A stretch of 16,105 nucleotides of DNA from an uncultured Bacteroidales bacterium (GCA_937877465.1 CALFIT010000179.1:1-16105), one strand, 5' to 3'. Counted from the first letter of the stretch, positions 1 to 8,312 are shown. Translations and numbers: made by a program. Notes: generated from the letters alone by a model not told the origin.

Positions 1-2299
1 CAAAGACGGTCGGTCGGGCTACGACGCTACCTCCATTATGACCAATATGACTTTTGGCAATTACCAAAACGTGGATAACGAAATAGCTGTCCTGCAATCC
101 TATTCTCTTACCGACCGCGTGGTCAGAAAGATGAATATGGAGGTGACCTATATGGAAAAAGGTCGCATTGCCTCGACGGAATTGTACAAGAACTCGCCAT
201 TCGTTGTTGAGTTTGACCGAAGCGTCCCTCAAGCCGTCGGCCTTGAATACGAGGTGTCTGATTTGGGCGACAGCGTGATTACCTTACATGCTGTTGCTGA
301 TTATGTCAAGAGATACGATTTCATCTTGGGCGAGACGACGAATAGCAATGCCGAAAAGGTGGATGTCACCACACAGTGCAAGCAAGGTGAGTGGGTCGAC
401 AATGGTTTCAACCGAATCCGTGTCGTGTTGTGCGACAATTTCGACCCTCAGTCCGATGGCAACAGGAAGCTCTCGTTTTGGTTGAATAGTTATCCCAGCT
501 TGGTATCGCAAATGCAGAGTTTCACGGCGAGTGCCATCAGCAAGCAAGCGTCGGTGGTTTCTGTTGTGACGAATGGCACCAACAAGCAGAAAATCGTGGA
601 GTTTACCAATTCCCTGATGAACGAATATGTCAGCAGAGGCCTGGAAAAGAAGAATGCGGTATCTGAAAACACCATCGAGTTTATCGATAACGAATTGCAA
701 GGCATCGAGGAATCGTTGAGCAATGCCGAAAGCGACTTGAAGGATTTCCGCCAAAAGAACGACCTGATGAACCTTGATTTGCAGGCCAACCAGGTTTACA
801 CCAATCTTCGGGCGTTGGAGAAAGAAAGGGCCGAGATGGCAGTCAACGTAAAGATTTATAAGAGGTTGCAGGATTATATCAAAGTTCAGATCGACGACCC
901 CGAGAATCTTGCCGCCCCCAGTACGATGGGCATCAACGATCCTTTGTTGAACCAATTGGCAAGAGACCTTGTCACGCTGTCGCAAACCAAAGCCACCCAG
1001 ATGCTCACCTTGACGGAGCAACACCCTCAAATCGTGAAGCTTAACGAGCAAATCGTCACCACCAAAAAGGCCTTGCTCGAAACCATCAACAACCTTGTCG
1101 ACAACGCGCAAATGAGTCTCAACGAAATCGACCGTCGCATAGGCGCCTTAGAGTCGGAGTCGAGACAATTGCCATCCAAGCAACAACAACTCATTTATTA
1201 CCAACGCAACTTCGACTTCAACGACGACACTTATAAATACCTGATGCAACGTCGCGCCGAGGCCCAAATCCTGAGAGCGTCCAACACGCCCGACAACGAG
1301 GTCCTTGACGAAGCGCGCCTCGACCGGACGAAGAGAATCAGGCCGCGCACCTCGATGAACTATCTCATCGCCCTCATCCTCGGTCTGCTGATCCCGGCAC
1401 TCTACCTCTTCCTGAAGGACTTCTTCAACGTGAGCGTCACCGACCGCAAGGACGTGGAGAAGCTGACGAGCTTCCCCATCATCGGACAAGTGGCCATGTC
1501 GAGCGACAAAGACCCGCTCGTCGTCGTCAACTCGCCCAAATCGCCCATCGCCGAGTCGTTCCGCTCGATCCGCACCAACATCGAGTTCATCACCCAAGGC
1601 AAGACGAAGAGCACCATCCTGGTCACTGGCGACATGCAAAACATCGGCAAGACCTTCAACAGCATCAACATCGCGTCCATCTATGCCCTCTACGGCAAGA
1701 AGACGGTGCTGTTGGGCTTCGACATGCGCAAGCCGAAACTGTTTCAGGAGTTTGGGCTGACCAACAACATTGGATTGAGCAGCTATCTTAGCAACAAGGC
1801 GGACCTCGGGGCTATCATTCAGAACTCAAGCAAGATACCCGCACTCGACATCATCACCAGCGGACCCATCCCGCCCAATCCGGCCGAGCTGATTGCTTCG
1901 GAGAAATGCACGGAGCTTTTTGCCCAGTTGCGCGAGAACTACGATTATATCATCATCGACACGCCGCCCTTGGGTCTCGTCACCGACGCCTTCCTGCTGA
2001 TGCGCCATTCCGACGTCAACGTATTCATCGTCCGTCAAGGGGTCACCAACAAGAACATCTTCGGCAGCATCATCAAGGACCTCGAAGACCGCAACATCGA
2101 CGTTTCTATCATCATTAATGGCATCGAAGGCGGCAAGGGTTATGGCTATGGCAAGAAGTACGGTTACGGTTATGGCTATGCCTACGGCTACGGCTATGGC
2201 AGGTATGGCAGCCATAACAGCGGCTACTATGGCAACGACTACTACGGCGAAGATGAAGACGGAGGCAAGAAAAAGAAAAGACGCAAGTCGAAGAAATAA
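1..2299 (+). CDS. Wzc-like polysaccharide biosynthesis tyrosine autokinase (5' partial)
   Basis: Inner-membrane chain-length regulator fused to a cytoplasmic BY-type tyrosine kinase, which drives capsule or exopolysaccharide polymerisation and export. The frame is open from base 2, so the true start lies outside the window; residues here are counted from the ATG at 38. A periplasmic Wzz-like region with a coiled coil (about 180-420) is followed by the GNVR-type RPRTS segment and a membrane helix (about 442-462). The kinase shows a Walker A motif (GDMQNIGKT, 531-539), a Walker A'-like LLGFDMRKPK with G where the consensus has the first Asp, and a Walker B (YIIIDTPP, Asp641). The tail from about 700 holds 14 tyrosines, mostly as Gly-Tyr, then an acidic patch and a lysine/arginine end. 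Such tails are the usual autophosphorylation cluster. It probably shares a transcript with the antiterminator gene 12 bases downstream. Family call is firm; the polysaccharide is unknown. Confidence 0.93.
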   Translation, partial: KDGRSGYDATSIMTNMTFGNYQNVDNEIAVLQSYSLTDRVVRKMNMEVTYMEKGRIASTELYKNSPFVVEFDRSVPQAVGLEYEVSDLGDSVITLHAVADYVKRYDFILGETTNSNAEKVDVTTQCKQGEWVDNGFNRIRVVLCDNFDPQSDGNRKLSFWLNSYPSLVSQMQSFTASAISKQASVVSVVTNGTNKQKIVEFTNSLMNEYVSRGLEKKNAVSENTIEFIDNELQGIEESLSNAESDLKDFRQKNDLMNLDLQANQVYTNLRALEKERAEMAVNVKIYKRLQDYIKVQIDDPENLAAPSTMGINDPLLNQLARDLVTLSQTKATQMLTLTEQHPQIVKLNEQIVTTKKALLETINNLVDNAQMSLNEIDRRIGALESESRQLPSKQQQLIYYQRNFDFNDDTYKYLMQRRAEAQILRASNTPDNEVLDEARLDRTKRIRPRTSMNYLIALILGLLIPALYLFLKDFFNVSVTDRKDVEKLTSFPIIGQVAMSSDKDPLVVVNSPKSPIAESFRSIRTNIEFITQGKTKSTILVTGDMQNIGKTFNSINIASIYALYGKKTVLLGFDMRKPKLFQEFGLTNNIGLSSYLSNKADLGAIIQNSSKIPALDIITSGPIPPNPAELIASEKCTELFAQLRENYDYIIIDTPPLGLVTDAFLLMRHSDVNVFIVRQGVTNKNIFGSIIKDLEDRNIDVSIIINGIEGGKGYGYGKKYGYGYGYAYGYGYGRYGSHNSGYYGNDYYGEDEDGGKKKKRRKSKK
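2138..2256 (+). repeat. Gly-Tyr codon repeat in the kinase tail
   Basis: Near-tandem GGY-TAY codon pairs encode the alternating Gly-Tyr tail of the kinase, with tat and tac mixed. The mixture of synonymous codons indicates selection on the peptide rather than a very recent slippage expansion, although the tract could still vary in length between strains. Confidence 0.7.
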
Positions 2300-2311
2300 A
2301 ACCCATTGGCA

Positions 2312-2842
2312 ATGATAGTACCGGCGGGAAAGAATTGGCATGCTCTTTATGTAAGGTCAAGGGCCGAAAAAAAAGTGTTGTCGCAACTTGAAGAGTTGGG
2401 AATAGAGTCCTATTTGCCGCTGGTTACCACGATAAAGCAGTGGAGCGACCGCCGCAAGAAAGTGGAGGAGCCGTTATTCAGGTCGTATGTATTCGTGCGT
2501 TGTGCCGACAAGGATTATATTCCTGTCCTAAATGTGTTTGGTGTGCTCAAGTTCGTCTCATTCGAGCAAAAGGCTGTCGTTGTACCCGAAAACCAGATAC
2601 TTGCCATCAAGAAGTTCGTGGAAGACTACGAGCGGGGCGAGGAGTTCAAACTGAGGAACGACGAAGAGCTGAAGGAAGGGCAGATGGTGCGTATCATCAC
2701 AGGCCCCTTGAAAGGCCTCACAGGTCGACTCACGACCATTGAGAAGCGACGCCAACTTGTGGTACACATCGATGCGGTAGGCCAATACATACCCGTTCAC
2801 ATCTCAAGGGCCAAGGTGGAACCTGTTTATGACGAAAATTGA
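2312..2842 (+). CDS. UpxY family transcription antiterminator (NusG-like)
   Basis: A NusG paralogue that in Bacteroides lets RNA polymerase read through long capsule operons. The 176-residue product has an N-terminal NGN domain starting at WHALYVRSRAEKK (10-21) and containing the usual RSYVFVR strand (57-63), then a KOW motif (EGQMVRIITGPLKGLTGRL, 122-140). An in-frame TTG lies two codons upstream at 2306; the ATG at 2312 is preferred because the NGN domain starts directly after it. The gene follows the kinase stop by 12 bases and is probably co-transcribed with it. In the well-studied capsule loci upxY is the first gene; here it is the last gene of the cluster, since the next gene has its own promoter and terminator. 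The product could act on a leader elsewhere. Family call is firm; the target operon is not visible. Confidence 0.9.
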   Translation: MIVPAGKNWHALYVRSRAEKKVLSQLEELGIESYLPLVTTIKQWSDRRKKVEEPLFRSYVFVRCADKDYIPVLNVFGVLKFVSFEQKAVVVPENQILAIKKFVEDYERGEEFKLRNDEELKEGQMVRIITGPLKGLTGRLTTIEKRRQLVVHIDAVGQYIPVHISRAKVEPVYDEN

Positions 2843-2872
2843 ACAAACGACCGTTGTTAAAGGTTTTATTTC

Positions 2873-2880
2873 TATCTTTG
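2873..2880 (+). promoter_or_regulatory. Bacteroidota -7 promoter box (TATCTTTG)
   Basis: Exact match to TAnnTTTG, 36 bases before the ATG of the coiled-coil gene, with a TTG at 2854-2856 as a possible -33 element. It makes the coiled-coil gene a transcription unit separate from upxY. Confidence 0.65.
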
Positions 2881-2916
2881 CAAAAAATTTCGAAAATAAA
2901 TAAAAACTGAATCATT

Positions 2917-3840
2917 ATGGAAGCAGAGGGAAAAAAGAATGCAAAGAAGCAAGTGTGGCTTTATGCACTCCTCGCCGCTTTGGTGCTGGCGTTGGTGTTT
3001 GTCGGCATCTTGGCCTCGAAGAACTCTTCAATGAAGGGTGACTTGAAAGAACTCGAAGCCGAAAAGGAAATGCAACGCGCCGACTTCCAGGCCGAGGTGG
3101 ACAGTCTGATGAAGGTTCACAACGACTTGAAGGAAAGCTACGGTGAATTGAGTCAGGAATTGGCCGAGAAGGACAGTATCATCCAGGCCGATGCCGTTGA
3201 GATCAAGAAACTCCTTGATTCACAATGGGATTACAACCGTGTCAAGAAAAAACTCGCCTCTTTGCAGGAAATCTCGCAGCGCTATGTGCGCCAGATGGAC
3301 TCGCTCTATACCGTCAACCGCGAATTGGTGGCCGAAAACGAACGCATCCGCGAAGAATATCAGGCCGAACGTAGGCAAAACACCAACCTTACCCGTCAAA
3401 AAGAGGAACTCACCAACAAGGTGAACCAAGCCGCCACATTGAAGCTGTTCAACTACTCGGCACAGGCGGTTCGCTTTAAGGGCGGCAACAAGGAAGCTGC
3501 AACCGACCGTGCCGAACGCACCGAGCGCATCAGGATCGATTTCACCTTGGCCGCCAACGAATTGATACAGTCGGGTTCCAAGGTGCTCTATGTCAGAATT
3601 GCCGACCCGACCAAGGCCATTATCACCAAGGGCACGGGCGACGAATACGCCTTCCAGTCGAATGGCGAGACCTTGCAATTCACCGAAAAGGTGAGGGTCA
3701 ACTACGAAGGCAAGGAAACCGATGTGCGCGCCTATTACGTCAAGCCGCAAGGCGTGGAACTGCGCCCTGGCACCTATTTCATTGACGTCTACGAGCAAGG
3801 CGGCAAACTCATCGGCCAAACCTCGTTGAATTTGAAGTAA
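2917..3840 (+). CDS. Hypothetical membrane-anchored coiled-coil protein
   Basis: 307 residues. A short basic N-terminus precedes one hydrophobic helix (about 13-34), which suggests a signal anchor in the inner membrane with the rest in the periplasm. Residues about 37-170 are rich in Glu, Lys, Gln and Leu in heptad-like spacing and should form a long coiled coil. The last 130 residues look like a beta-rich domain (from LKLFNYSAQAVRF to the terminal GQTSLNLK) and hold repeated strand patterns such as GTYFIDVYEQGGK. I do not recognise a named family. The gene lies alone between a -7 box at 2873 and a terminator at 3871. A structural or envelope-spanning role is an inference from the shape only. 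Confidence 0.85.
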   Translation: MEAEGKKNAKKQVWLYALLAALVLALVFVGILASKNSSMKGDLKELEAEKEMQRADFQAEVDSLMKVHNDLKESYGELSQELAEKDSIIQADAVEIKKLLDSQWDYNRVKKKLASLQEISQRYVRQMDSLYTVNRELVAENERIREEYQAERRQNTNLTRQKEELTNKVNQAATLKLFNYSAQAVRFKGGNKEAATDRAERTERIRIDFTLAANELIQSGSKVLYVRIADPTKAIITKGTGDEYAFQSNGETLQFTEKVRVNYEGKETDVRAYYVKPQGVELRPGTYFIDVYEQGGKLIGQTSLNLK

Positions 3841-3870
3841 TGTTTTTCATTCATTTTGATTGTTAGTGGG

Positions 3871-3896
3871 AGCCAACCTTCGGGTTGGCTTTTTTT
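3871..3896 (+). terminator. Rho-independent terminator
   Basis: Perfect 8-bp stem AGCCAACC / GGTTGGCT with a TTCG tetraloop, followed by a run of T to 3896. It ends the coiled-coil transcript 30 bases after its stop. The T-run overlaps the stop codon of the convergent recO gene. On the minus strand the hairpin has no T-run, so it is one-directional. Confidence 0.92.
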
Positions 3897-4620
3897 ATTC
3901 CAGCACCGCCTTCAGCACCTCGTGTGAACGGAAGTCCTTCATCACGGGGGCATGGAGCCGCATGAAGACGATAAGCCCGTCGAGCAGTTCGCGGCGTTGG
4001 CTCACGCGCATGGGCAGGCGGCAGGCCTCGTCGATGCCCGTGCCGATGAATCGGGCCAAGAGCCGCGCCGACTCGGCATCAAGGTAATAGGGATGCACGG
4101 GATAGTCGCGGGCGAAAGTGCCTTCCATCATGTCGAAGCAAAAGCCCGCCTCGTGATTCGCCTTGGGATAGAAACCCAAATGCCGCGTCAGTTCCAAGGT
4201 GAAAAACAGCGGGAAGTTGGCATAGCCTTGTTCCACGATGTCGAGCCACTGCAACGACTTGACGATGAAGTCGTACAAGGCCGTGTTTTGCTCCTGTTCG
4301 GTGATGGTCTTCGAAAGCAACTCGCTGACGTACATCAAGATGGCGCTCTTGTTCATCACAAAAGGCAGGCTTTGGTAGACCGTCGTGAGCTGCACGTCTT
4401 TCAGGTAGCCCAAGGTGCCTTTGTTGGGCTTTCCGGCTTCCACATATTGGATGAGGCTGAGGTTTTGGAACAGGGCCGCACGGTTCTTCGCGCCTCGGTT
4501 GAAAGCGCCTTTCACCATATAGGACTTCAGGCCGAAATTGCGGGTGAACACCCTCACAATCAGGCTTGTGTCGCCGTAACGAATGGATTGCAGGACGATG
4601 CCTTCTGTCTTGTCGTCCAT
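3895..4620 (-). CDS. recO: DNA repair protein RecO
   Basis: RecO anneals single strands and, with RecR, loads RecA onto SSB-coated DNA in the RecF pathway. The 241-residue product has the typical N-terminal OB-fold start (KTEGIVLQSIRYGDTSLIVRVF), the conserved KGAF and KNRAALFQ region, and an alpha-helical C-terminal domain with LELTRHLGFYPK followed by FCFDMMEGTF, as in Bacteroidota RecO proteins. The zinc-binding cysteine cluster of some RecO proteins is not present. The ATG at 4620 directly abuts the porZ TAA (4623-4621), so translation is probably coupled to porZ, and no separate promoter was seen. Confidence 0.95.
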   Translation of the reverse strand: MDDKTEGIVLQSIRYGDTSLIVRVFTRNFGLKSYMVKGAFNRGAKNRAALFQNLSLIQYVEAGKPNKGTLGYLKDVQLTTVYQSLPFVMNKSAILMYVSELLSKTITEQEQNTALYDFIVKSLQWLDIVEQGYANFPLFFTLELTRHLGFYPKANHEAGFCFDMMEGTFARDYPVHPYYLDAESARLLARFIGTGIDEACRLPMRVSQRRELLDGLIVFMRLHAPVMKDFRSHEVLKAVLE

Positions 4621-6936
4621 TTATTGGATGAGGATCTTGGTGGCAAACTTGTCGGTGCCCTGCTTGGTGCTGACGTAGATGAAATACACGCCCGGTCCCA
4701 CGCGCTTGCCGTTGATGTTGGTGAGGTCCCAAACGGCCTGTCCACCGTCCGAAATCAGTTGGGTGACGAAGCTGCCGTCGACAGCGGTAATCCTGACCAA
4801 CGAATTGGACACCAAGCCTTTGATGCCCACATAGCCCGAATATTCGGGTCTGACAGGGTTGGGGTAGGCAATCACGTCGGTGACATACGGCTCGGGTGAG
4901 GCCGACTCGCCACGGTAGGAGATGACGCCGTTGGCCGTGCCGAAGAAGACTTCGCCGCTCTTGTCGATGACGATGGCGCTGACGGCATCGTCGAGCAAGG
5001 GGCTGTTGTCGGTGGTGAAGTTGTGGATTTCCTTGGGCTTCTGTTCGAACGACATCAGATAGACGCCCGATTCGAGGCCAAACCACATGGATTTGGTGCC
5101 GGCGACGGCGGCCATCGAGAGCACGTTGGTGCCGTCGAAGAGGTAGTCGTATTGGTCGGTGCCGTCGTTGCGAGGCACTCTCTTTTGCGTGGCGTCGAAG
5201 TTGGAGCCGCTGAAGATCAGTCGGGTGTCGTCGAAGAGGCATGGGCCTTTGTCGGTGCCCACCCACATGGCGCCATCTTGGTCGAGGGCGAGGCAGTTGA
5301 CCGAGCCGAGCAGGTGGCCGTTGCCGACAGCCGTGTTGAGGGTGATGGCTTGGTCGTCGCTCGTGTCGTCGAAGGTGCCGCCGTCGTTGAATACGATGAC
5401 GTCGCCGCTGCGTCGGATGATCCATTTGTAGTCGTTGCTGTCGATGTAAAGCTGTCCGATGTCGATACCGCTGAGGCTGCCGCCCAAGCTGATGGAGTGC
5501 CATGTGCCGTTGCGTTCCATCACTGAGAGGAGCTTGGAGGCGCCCGTGTTGGCCACCCAGAGGTTGCCTTTGCTGTCGAAAGCCACGCCGCTGATGTTGA
5601 TGAGGTTGTGGTCGTTCACCCAATAGTCAAGGGTGCTGTTCTCGGCGGTATAGATCTCGACCAAGGCGTCGTCTTTGAGTTTCAGCAGGCCGTTGCCCCA
5701 AGTGCCGACATAGGTGACGGTGGGGTCTTTGGGGTCGGTGGCGGTGCAGATGAAGTCCGACAGGCCTTCGAATTCGGGCAGCGTGCGCACGTTGAAGGTC
5801 GTCCACGAGCCGTCGAAGCGTGCCACGCCTTCCGTCATGTATCGTTTGCTCCAGTTGGAGCCGTGGCCGCCTGTGGCAATCCACACCTGTTCGCCGCAGG
5901 CCTGCAGCTCGAAGACGTTCTTCGAGTAGGGCCCGTTGGGCTTCACGTCCATGCCGTTCCATCCGTTGTCCGACTTGATGAGTCCGCGTTTCGAGTCGCC
6001 AATCCAGAAGTTGCCGCTGTTGTCGATGGCCGTCGAGAGCGGTTCGATGCCACCGCCGGGCTGGTAGATGTTGTGGGTCTCGTTCAGGTTGCGGTCGTAG
6101 ACCTTCACGTTGTAGCGGTTGACCATGACGAGGCAGTCGTCGTAGGCCCGCAGCTCCCTCTTCTGGTTGACGTTTTCTTTGTCGAAATAGCCCCATTGGT
6201 TGCCGTTGAGGACAAAGAGCGTGTCGGCGTTGAAGCCGCCGTCGTAGTTGAGGAAGAGCTTCCCGCCGAAGACTTCCATCTCGGTGTAGTCCAAGTGCGG
6301 GTAAATCAGGCTGGAGTCGAAGTGCCAAGAGGCATAGTTGGCCAAGTTGGGGGCGTCTTGCGAGGCGAAATAAACGCCGTCGTCGGTGCAGGCATAGATG
6401 CGCCCGTTATAGAAGGCCACATCGGTGACATTCACCATATCGCCTTGGTTGCCAATATAATAGGTGTCTTTCACTTCCTCTTTCTTCAGGTCGAAGACCA
6501 CGATGCCGAAGCCGCAAGCCACATAAGCGAGGTCGCCATCGAAGAAGACGTTGTTGATGCTCTTGTTGCCCACCATGTCCTTGTCTTTGATGTCGCTCAT
6601 GTTCTTGATGTTGCCGTTGTGGTCGATGAGGTCGATATTGGCATTGCTGTAGGCCACCAGCAGTTTGCGTTGGCTCTTGTTGTAGGCCATGGTGCTGATG
6701 CCGATGTCCGACAATCCGTTGATTTTGTTGAGGATGTTGATGGAGTTGTCCTGTGTGTCGTAATAGAACAGCTCGAACTCGGTGGCGGCGTAGACTTTGT
6801 TGTCGACAGACTCCACCTTGATGACTTTTTGGTAGGGCAGGTGTGTGCGCCAGTTGCCGATAGAGACGCCGTCTTGGGCAAACAAGGTCGCCGAGAAGGC
6901 GGTGGCTATGATCAGGGTAAGAAGGTTTTTTCTCAT
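4621..6936 (-). CDS. porZ: Type IX secretion system protein PorZ
   Basis: PorZ is part of the outer-membrane attachment complex (with PorU, PorV and PorQ) that cleaves the sorting signal of type IX cargo and links cargo to anionic LPS. The 771-residue product starts with a signal peptide (MRKNLLTLIIATAFSATLFA, then QDG) and the family-typical GNWRTHLPYQK. Residues about 30-670 form many beta-propeller repeats of the two-component-regulator type (IDNSGNFWIGDSKRGL, DSKGNLWVANTG, DQDGAMWVGTDKGP). Residues from about 690 form a CTD-like sandwich with AYPNPVRPEYSGYVGIKG and VGPGVYFIYV, ending KFATKILIQ. In PorZ this domain is retained as part of the folded protein. It is the first gene of a two-gene unit with recO, with a candidate promoter at 6957-6964. 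Confidence 0.92.
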   Translation of the reverse strand: MRKNLLTLIIATAFSATLFAQDGVSIGNWRTHLPYQKVIKVESVDNKVYAATEFELFYYDTQDNSINILNKINGLSDIGISTMAYNKSQRKLLVAYSNANIDLIDHNGNIKNMSDIKDKDMVGNKSINNVFFDGDLAYVACGFGIVVFDLKKEEVKDTYYIGNQGDMVNVTDVAFYNGRIYACTDDGVYFASQDAPNLANYASWHFDSSLIYPHLDYTEMEVFGGKLFLNYDGGFNADTLFVLNGNQWGYFDKENVNQKRELRAYDDCLVMVNRYNVKVYDRNLNETHNIYQPGGGIEPLSTAIDNSGNFWIGDSKRGLIKSDNGWNGMDVKPNGPYSKNVFELQACGEQVWIATGGHGSNWSKRYMTEGVARFDGSWTTFNVRTLPEFEGLSDFICTATDPKDPTVTYVGTWGNGLLKLKDDALVEIYTAENSTLDYWVNDHNLINISGVAFDSKGNLWVANTGASKLLSVMERNGTWHSISLGGSLSGIDIGQLYIDSNDYKWIIRRSGDVIVFNDGGTFDDTSDDQAITLNTAVGNGHLLGSVNCLALDQDGAMWVGTDKGPCLFDDTRLIFSGSNFDATQKRVPRNDGTDQYDYLFDGTNVLSMAAVAGTKSMWFGLESGVYLMSFEQKPKEIHNFTTDNSPLLDDAVSAIVIDKSGEVFFGTANGVISYRGESASPEPYVTDVIAYPNPVRPEYSGYVGIKGLVSNSLVRITAVDGSFVTQLISDGGQAVWDLTNINGKRVGPGVYFIYVSTKQGTDKFATKILIQ

Positions 6937-6956
6937 ACGAATATGGATTTGGGCGG

Positions 6957-6964
6957 TAAAGATA
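6957..6964 (-). promoter_or_regulatory. Candidate -7 box for porZ-recO (TATCTTTA)
   Basis: Read on the minus strand this is TATCTTTA, one mismatch (last base) from TAnnTTTG, 20 bases before the porZ ATG. It is the best candidate in the gap. Confidence 0.45.
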
Positions 6965-7007
6965 CGAATTTATAAAATGATAACGCTGTTTTTTGCGAAA
7001 TGTTTTA

Positions 7008-7015
7008 TAACTTTG
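7008..7015 (+). promoter_or_regulatory. Orphan forward -7 box (TAACTTTG)
   Basis: Exact TAnnTTTG match on the plus strand, in the gap between two minus-strand genes. The first downstream ATGs (7018 and 7035) open frames of only a few codons. If active, it would run antisense into the serine hydrolase gene. It could instead be a chance match or a relic. Confidence 0.3.
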
Positions 7016-7088
7016 CAATGAAAACCTGAATAAAATGAAGAATAGATGACGATTTGTTAGGCGTGCGGATTGCAAATACCCTTCGTTT

Positions 7089-8285
7089 TTATGGTTTCAA
7101 CGCCTCCGCCTCGGGCAGCATCACCGTGGTGTCGCTTACGAAACCAAAGACCGTTTCGGTGGGAATCTGTTGGGTGGTGTTGCACAAAACGGCCAAGAAA
7201 CGGCGGTGCCTCACGTCGCGGATGATGACGCTACGGTAGCCTTTCCACCAGCCGAAATGGAAATAAGTGTCGGGATAGAGCTTGCTCATGCGCCAGCCGA
7301 AGCCGTAGTTCTCGTCGTTTTTCCACTCGGGCGAGCCGGGCACGAAAGCCTCGGCCTGAAGGCTGTCGGGCAGCAGCAGACGGGCATCCAAGGCCAAATT
7401 GAATCGCCATAAGTCGTCAACCGTCGAAAACATAATCTTGTCGCCCATCACGCCGTTGAGGTAGTCGTTTTGTGCCTTCACAGGACCGCTTTTGTAGACA
7501 TCGTGGCCATGCACCTCGGTAGGCATGTAGAGCGAGACCGTCGTGTCGTTGCGCATCGAATAGATGTAGGAATGCTCCATGCCGCACGGCCCGAAGACGC
7601 GCTCGCGCATGAAGTCCTCGAAATGTCGTCCGCTCGCCCGCTCCACCACCGAGGCCAACAGCGCGTAGTTGATGTTGTTGTAGAAATAGCCGCCGCCGGG
7701 TGTGCCGTAAGGCTCGGGGCGTTTCTCGGCCAACATCTTGATCATCGCCTCGTTGGAGAAAGGCTTCTTGCGGTCGGGCCAAAACTCGTCGGCCATCGAG
7801 TCGTAGCGCGGCAAGCCCGAACGATGGTTGAGCAGGTGCCTGATGGTAACGCCCTCGTAAGGAAACTCAGGGATGTATTTCCGGATGTCGTCGTCATAGT
7901 CGAGCTTGCCGTCGGCTTTCAAAAGCATGACGGCTTCGGCAGTGAACATCTTCGAGTCGGACGAGAGCTGGAAGGCGTCGTCGATGCGCAAAGAGTCCTT
8001 CTGCCGTTTGCTCAGGTCGCGCCAGCCAAAGGCTTTTTCGTAGACAAGCTCTCCTTGTTCGCCATAAAGCACCACGCCGTTCATGCCGCCGCGAGCAAGG
8101 TTGCCAAAGGTGGTTTCGGCCATCTCGGCGCGTCGGGTCACCCATTGCTTGTTCAAGTCGACGAAAAGGCTGTCCACATTGACGACAGTGGCCGTCTTGC
8201 CGTGGCCGCATCGCCTTCCGCAAAGGCAAACCAAGCCGCCCACGAGCAGCAGAAGCACTATGCCTATCGTTCTTCGTTTCGTCAT
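7089..8285 (-). CDS. Class C beta-lactamase-fold serine hydrolase
   Basis: 398-residue member of the beta-lactamase/penicillin-binding-protein-like (PF00144) superfamily. All three active-site motifs are visible: SxxK as SDSK (109-112, in LSSDSKMFTA), YxN as YNN (202-204, in YFYNNINYALL) and HxG as HFG (343-345, in FHFGWWKGYRS). HLLNHRSGLPRYDS (150-163) is also typical. A basic start and a hydrophobic segment (about 7-22) give a signal peptide or anchor; cysteines at 20 and 22 do not sit in a standard lipobox, so lipidation is uncertain. The likely location is the periplasm or outer surface. The substrate could be a peptide or ester, such as cell-wall D-amino acid peptides; true beta-lactam resistance is not implied. 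It is transcribed alone, divergent from the RNA helicase. Confidence 0.9.
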   Translation of the reverse strand: MTKRRTIGIVLLLLVGGLVCLCGRRCGHGKTATVVNVDSLFVDLNKQWVTRRAEMAETTFGNLARGGMNGVVLYGEQGELVYEKAFGWRDLSKRQKDSLRIDDAFQLSSDSKMFTAEAVMLLKADGKLDYDDDIRKYIPEFPYEGVTIRHLLNHRSGLPRYDSMADEFWPDRKKPFSNEAMIKMLAEKRPEPYGTPGGGYFYNNINYALLASVVERASGRHFEDFMRERVFGPCGMEHSYIYSMRNDTTVSLYMPTEVHGHDVYKSGPVKAQNDYLNGVMGDKIMFSTVDDLWRFNLALDARLLLPDSLQAEAFVPGSPEWKNDENYGFGWRMSKLYPDTYFHFGWWKGYRSVIIRDVRHRRFLAVLCNTTQQIPTETVFGFVSDTTVMLPEAEALKP

Positions 8286-8304
8286 CGCCTGTCGTTTAGG
8301 GAGG

Positions 8305-8312
8305 CAAAAATA
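8305..8312 (-). promoter_or_regulatory. -7 box for the serine hydrolase (TATTTTTG)
   Basis: Exact TAnnTTTG match on the minus strand, 19 bases before the hydrolase ATG, with a TTTTTG upstream (8327-8332) as a possible -33 contact. Confidence 0.6.

Noticed and set aside
2138..2256. Direct repeats suggesting a CRISPR-like array
   Set aside because: The units are in-frame Gly-Tyr codons of the kinase with no spacers.
2306..2311. TTG start for the UpxY gene
   Set aside because: An ATG two codons later fits the NGN domain start, and TTG offers no added conserved sequence.
4079..5623. 514-codon minus-strand frame overlapping porZ and recO
   Set aside because: The product is mostly Arg, Gln, His and Pro, typical of a shifted frame in GC-rich coding DNA, and it overlaps two convincing genes.
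5608..6975. 455-codon plus-strand open frame opposite porZ
   Set aside because: It is the reverse complement of porZ, with a product dominated by Val, Asp, His and Ala and no recognisable domain. PorZ on the other strand has a signal peptide and clear propeller repeats.
7089..8285. Calling the serine hydrolase a beta-lactamase resistance gene
   Set aside because: The three motifs place it in the superfamily only; most such proteins in this phylum are not known to confer resistance.
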